9,572 nucleotides of DNA from Pseudomonadota bacterium (lineage in GTDB: Bacteria; Pseudomonadota; Gammaproteobacteria; SZUA-229), in the NCBI GenBank assembly GCA_030836935.1, contig JAUPMA010000197.1, positions 1-9,572 of the forward strand, written 5' to 3'. Both the position numbers and the translations under genes were made by a program. How positions within the stretch are numbered: position 1 is the stretch's first letter; the number at the start of each line of letters is the position of its first letter. Of this stretch, positions 6,959 through 9,572 are shown one piece after another. The notes below the pieces were generated by a model. It was not told where the DNA came from and ran no database searches. It worked only from the letters and a program-made list of their open reading frames with translations.

Positions 6959-9130
6959 CTAGGCCTTGACCTCCAGATTCGCATACGCCAGCACCAGCCA
7001 TTTGCTGCCGCTGTTTCTGAAATTTACTTCAACGCGGGCATGACTGCCCTGGCCTTCATAATTGGTCACCATTCCTTCGCCGAATTTCTGGTGTTGCACG
7101 CGCTGGCCAATCATCAGGCCTCTGCCATTTTGCTGTTGCGGTTTACTGCCAGCCGGAGATGACGGCTTGCTGTTGCCAAAACGCACATCCTGCAAATACT
7201 CGGCTGGAATTTCGCCGAGAAACTGCGACGGCAAGGGATAATAATCCTTGCCATACAGGCGGCGGCGCTCGGCGTAAGTCAGCACCAGTTGCTGCCGCGC
7301 ACGGGTAATGCCGACATAACACAGACGCCGCTCTTCCTGCATGCGTCCACCTTCGGCACGTGCACGTTCCGATGGAAACAAACCTTCTTCCACACCGCAA
7401 ATAAACACCAGCGGAAATTCCAGGCCTTTTGCGGAATGCAGCGTCATCAACTGCACACAATCTTCCCCTGCATCGGCCTGGCCTTCGCCGGCTTCGAGTG
7501 CGGCATGCGCAAGAAAAGCGGTGAGCATGTCGGTTTCCACCACATCACTGTTATGAAAATCATAACCGCGTGCGGCGTTTACCAGTTCCTGCAAGTTCTC
7601 CACGCGCGCTTCGGCCTTTTCGCCTTTTTCCTGGCGGTATAAATCCAGCAGGCCGCTGTGCTGGATAACGTGTTCAGTTTGTTCATGCAGCGGCAGGTTT
7701 TTAACCGCTTCGTGCATGCCCTCAACCAGTTGCAAAAATCCGCGCAGCGCATTGCCGGCGCGCGCAGTGAGGCCCGGTTGCTGCAACAATGTTTGCGCCG
7801 CCTGCCACAACGGCAAATTCATGTTCCTGGCCAGTTCACGCAACTGTTCCAGTGTCTTGTTGCCATTGCCGCGTGTCGGCTGATTGATCACGCGCTCGAA
7901 TGATGCATCATCAGAACGATTGGCGAGCAGGCGCAAATACGCCAGCGCATCCTTGATTTCGGCGCGTTCAAAAAAACGCAGACCGCCGTAAACACGATAA
8001 GGCAAACCATCAAACATCAACTGTTCTTCAAACAAACGCGATTGTGCATTGGAGCGATACAAAATGGCGGCATCGGAACGTGCATTGCCCAGTTCAATCC
8101 AGCGCTTGATGCTGTCAATGACATAACGTGCCTCATCCTGTTCGTTATACGCGGCATAGAGTTTTATCGGCTCACCCTGTTTGCCCTGCGTCCACAAATT
8201 TTTACCCAGGCGATCATCGTTGCGGGAAATCAGCGCATTCGCGGCATTGAGAATGGTGGCCGTGGAACGGTAATTCTGTTCCAGCTTGATCATCAAACAG
8301 GACGGGAAATCTTTTTTGAACGAATGAATGTTTTCAACGCGCGCACCACGCCAGCCGTAAATCGCCTGGTCATCATCGCCGACAATAAACAAATGCGCGC
8401 CATCGCCGGATTTATCGGCCGCCAGCAAACGCACCCAGGCATATTGAATCGTGTTGGTATCCTGAAACTCATCCACCAGCACATGCCGAAACCGGCTGCG
8501 ATAATGGCGGCGCAATTCCTCGTTATCGCGCAGCAATTCCAGCGAACGCAAAAGTAATTCGGCAAAGTCCACCACCCCGGCGCGCTGGCACGCCACTTCG
8601 TACGCCGTGTAAATGCGCAGCAATTGCTGCTGCACCGGATCACCGCCACTGTTGATATGTTGCGGCCTTAAACCTTCATCCTTGCGCGCATTAATGAAAC
8701 CGGTAATGTGTTTGGGAATCCAGCGCGTTTCATCCAGCTCCAGATTACGCAACACGCGCTTCACCATGCGCAGCTGATCATCACTATCGAGCACCTGAAA
8801 CGCCTGCGGCAAATTCGCTTCTTTCCAGTGCGCACGCAACAGCCGATGCGCCAAACCATGAAACGTGCCCACCCACATGCCACTCACCGGCATGTTTTGC
8901 AGCGCCTCAACACGGTGGCGCATTTCACTCGCCGCCTTGTTGGTAAAGGTCACCGCCAGCAGCGAAAACGGCGAAATGCCCTCCACCTGAATCAGCCAGG
9001 CCATGCGATGCACCAGCACGCGGGTTTTGCCACTGCCGGCACCGGCCAGCACCAGCATCGGGCCGGGTGGCGCGGTCACCGCTTCACGCTGTGCGGGATT
9101 GAGTTGATCGAGTATGTGGGATACATCCAT
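6959..9130 (-). CDS. uvrD: DNA helicase II UvrD
   Basis: A 723-residue superfamily 1A 3'-5' helicase, matching the ~720 of E. coli UvrD and colinear with it from memory. Visible motifs: Q-motif region LNPAQREAV (10-18), Walker A AGAGSGKT (29-36), TFTNKAA (61-67), Walker B VDEFQD (219-224), motif III VGDDDQAIYGWRGA (250-263), motif IV EQNYRST (284-290), motif V TLHSAKGLEF (563-572) and motif VI CYVGITRAR (604-612). A C-terminal Tudor-like domain (~672-720) follows a Pro/Gln/Ser-rich linker; in UvrD it contacts partners such as RNA polymerase. UvrD removes incised oligonucleotides in nucleotide excision repair and unwinds nicked strands in mismatch repair. ATG at 9130 is chosen because MDVSHILDQLN aligns with E. 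coli MDVSYLLDSLN; a TTG six codons upstream (9148) is also open. Neither has a Shine-Dalgarno sequence. The GIG of the 2B domain reads GNG (421-423). No LexA-box-like sequence was found just upstream. Confidence 0.97.
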   Translation of the reverse strand: MDVSHILDQLNPAQREAVTAPPGPMLVLAGAGSGKTRVLVHRMAWLIQVEGISPFSLLAVTFTNKAASEMRHRVEALQNMPVSGMWVGTFHGLAHRLLRAHWKEANLPQAFQVLDSDDQLRMVKRVLRNLELDETRWIPKHITGFINARKDEGLRPQHINSGGDPVQQQLLRIYTAYEVACQRAGVVDFAELLLRSLELLRDNEELRRHYRSRFRHVLVDEFQDTNTIQYAWVRLLAADKSGDGAHLFIVGDDDQAIYGWRGARVENIHSFKKDFPSCLMIKLEQNYRSTATILNAANALISRNDDRLGKNLWTQGKQGEPIKLYAAYNEQDEARYVIDSIKRWIELGNARSDAAILYRSNAQSRLFEEQLMFDGLPYRVYGGLRFFERAEIKDALAYLRLLANRSDDASFERVINQPTRGNGNKTLEQLRELARNMNLPLWQAAQTLLQQPGLTARAGNALRGFLQLVEGMHEAVKNLPLHEQTEHVIQHSGLLDLYRQEKGEKAEARVENLQELVNAARGYDFHNSDVVETDMLTAFLAHAALEAGEGQADAGEDCVQLMTLHSAKGLEFPLVFICGVEEGLFPSERARAEGGRMQEERRLCYVGITRARQQLVLTYAERRRLYGKDYYPLPSQFLGEIPAEYLQDVRFGNSKPSSPAGSKPQQQNGRGLMIGQRVQHQKFGEGMVTNYEGQGSHARVEVNFRNSGSKWLVLAYANLEVKA

Positions 9131-9237
9131 GGGCGGGGATTCTAGCAATTCAGGTGCTGGATGTGCGGAGAAATTCTGCGGTTTTCACTGGCGCGGAACC
9201 AATCCGCCATTTGAGGCAAGACTTTGCTGTTAGCTTT
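9131..9237. other. Intergenic region upstream of uvrD
   Basis: No gene was found here. The stretch holds the candidate uvrD -10 element and a small inverted repeat, GCGGA (9193-9197) with TCCGC (9203-9207) around a five-base loop, with no T-run. No LexA-type CTGT-N8-ACAG operator was seen. The dense palindromes begin just to the right. Confidence 0.5.
9139..9144 (-). promoter_or_regulatory. Possible -10 element of the uvrD promoter
   Basis: TAGAAT on the minus strand matches TATAAT at five of six positions. At 17 nt upstream the best -35 candidate is CGCACA (9167-9162), only three of six matches, so the promoter is weak evidence. If used, transcription would begin almost at the ATG at 9130, giving a nearly leaderless message, which would fit the missing RBS. 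Confidence 0.22.
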
Positions 9238-9242
9238 TGTAG

Positions 9243-9260
9243 GTGCGCCTTTAGGCGCAC
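9243..9260. repeat. REP-like palindrome 1
   Basis: GTGCGCC (9243-9249) and GGCGCAC (9254-9260) form a perfect 7-bp stem around TTTA, preceded by TGTAG. From memory, GTAGGTGCG-type palindromes with a short A/T loop are dispersed in many gammaproteobacterial genomes, so a repetitive extragenic palindrome is the likely class. Copy number cannot be seen in this window. Confidence 0.6.
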
Positions 9261-9273
9261 AGCTTTTATCTCT

Positions 9274-9297
9274 CGTTCCCACGCTGGCGTGGGAACG
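9274..9297. repeat. REP-like palindrome 2
   Basis: CGTTCCCACGC (9274-9284) and GCGTGGGAACG (9287-9297) are perfect 11-bp inverted arms separated by only TG, so the DNA would form a hairpin with its innermost pairs open. Sequences of the CGTTCCCACGC...GCGTGGGAACG kind are familiar as dispersed palindromes in gammaproteobacteria (recalled, not searched). It differs from palindrome 1 in sequence, so two unrelated families sit side by side. Confidence 0.65.
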
Positions 9298-9364
9298 CAT
9301 ATGGTTCCGTTTGTTTACTGAAATTTCTTCGGGCTTTGAAAATCCCTGTTTCGCCTTGGGGCGA

Positions 9365-9396
9365 GTTACTTCTTTTGCTTGTACAAAAGAAGTAAC
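9365..9396. repeat. Perfect 13-bp inverted repeat (GTTACTTCTTTTG type)
   Basis: GTTACTTCTTTTG (9365-9377) and CAAAAGAAGTAAC (9384-9396) are exact inverted copies around a six-base loop CTTGTA. CTTG before the left arm (9355-9358) and CAAG after the right arm (9397-9400) could extend the pairing past a bulge. Close variants, GTTACTTT...AAAGTAACCAA followed by CACCCC, recur in many proteobacterial genomes and often generate short spurious annotated proteins; this is from memory. No transposase is present, so this is a repeat rather than a complete insertion sequence. Confidence 0.65.
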
Positions 9397-9422
9397 CAAG
9401 AAAATACACCCCGGTCGCGTTG

Positions 9423-9444
9423 GCCCCCAAAAAAGCTTGGGGGC
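9423..9444. repeat. Inverted repeat GCCCCCAA/TTGGGGGC
   Basis: GCCCCCAA (9423-9430) and TTGGGGGC (9437-9444) pair perfectly over 8 bp around the loop AAAAGC. It is GC-rich but has no T-run after it, so termination is not the obvious role. It lies between two other palindromes and is probably part of the same composite repeat. Confidence 0.55.
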
Positions 9445-9476
9445 TTCCCTCGCAGCAACAGTTTTGCTTCAAGGCC

Positions 9477-9507
9477 GTTTTGATGCGCCATCCGGGCTTA
9501 TCAAAAC
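9477..9507. repeat. Inverted repeat GTTTTGAT/ATCAAAAC
   Basis: GTTTTGAT (9477-9484) and ATCAAAAC (9500-9507) are perfect 8-bp arms around a 15-base, GC-rich spacer. It abuts the next palindrome with a single base between them, which suggests the two belong to one compound element. Confidence 0.5.
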
Positions 9508-9508
9508 T

Positions 9509-9532
9509 AAAATGCACATCCCTGTGCATTTT
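9509..9532. repeat. Perfect 10-bp inverted repeat, terminator-like
   Basis: AAAATGCACA (9509-9518) and TGTGCATTTT (9523-9532) pair perfectly around TCCC. Because the arms end in A4 and T4, the hairpin is followed by a short T-run on either strand and could act as a weak bidirectional intrinsic terminator. The stem is AT-rich at its base, so strength is doubtful. It equally fits as the last unit of the palindrome cluster. Confidence 0.55.
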
Positions 9533-9572
9533 ACCTTGGCAAAACCACTGCTACTCGGCAACGCTTAAGGAG

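Noticed and set aside
8042..8557. 171-codon plus-strand frame inside uvrD
   Set aside because: It is antisense to the highly conserved helicase core, and no domain is recognised; a shadow of a real gene.
9131..9148. TTG at 9148 as the uvrD start
   Set aside because: It adds six residues (LESPP-type) not matched in E. coli UvrD; the ATG at 9130 restores the conserved MDVS start. The TTG also lacks an RBS.
9142..9529. Minus-strand open frames over the repeat region
   Set aside because: Composition follows the palindromes, no recognisable domain or RBS is present, and one overlaps the uvrD start region.
9224..9568. Open plus-strand frame of 114 codons upstream of uvrD
   Set aside because: It begins at a TTG-type start without an RBS, runs straight through six palindromes, and resembles the spurious hypothetical proteins produced by dispersed repeats. 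The opposite strand is also open over much of it.

Overview
The window looks like chromosomal DNA of a free-living gammaproteobacterium. The helicase at the right end can be followed against remembered E. coli UvrD over its whole length. The other genes (LOG protein, TRAP transporter, multi-PAS c-di-GMP protein) are typical of environmental gammaproteobacteria, and a Cellvibrio/Saccharophagus-like relative is possible, but this is a guess. No tRNA, rRNA, CRISPR array, phage gene or transposase gene was seen.

Layout. Plus strand, 1-2434: the 3' part of a LOG-family nucleotide phosphoribohydrolase gene, then the small (DctQ-type) and large (DctM-type) membrane subunits of a TRAP transporter. 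The gaps are 27 nt and a 1-nt TGATG overlap, so the three are probably one transcription unit. Minus strand, 9130 down to 2447: uvrD, then a 1129-residue membrane protein with about five PAS domains and degenerate GGDEF plus EAL domains, then the TRAP substrate-binding protein with a Tat-like signal. The signalling gene and the binding-protein gene overlap by ATGA. The two strands converge with only 12 nt between the dctM-like stop and the binding-protein stop. From 9131 to 9572 no convincing gene was found; from about 9238 to 9532 this stretch is packed with perfect inverted repeats of the kind dispersed in many gammaproteobacterial genomes.

How it may work together. The binding protein closely resembles the TakP / 'mannitol-chloroaromatic' TRAP receptors that bind 2-oxoacids or other organic acids with a metal ion. 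The two membrane subunits have features of the same subfamily, so the three very likely form one Na+-driven importer even though they are encoded on opposite strands. The unusual point is that the receptor is translationally coupled to a c-di-GMP-type protein rather than to its permeases. That protein has a ruined diguanylate cyclase motif (EKDDF) with a preserved RxxD inhibitory-site motif, and an EAL domain that keeps most catalytic residues but has two substitutions at key positions. It may be a weak or regulated phosphodiesterase, or a c-di-GMP receptor, linked to organic-acid uptake. The functional link is inference from gene order.
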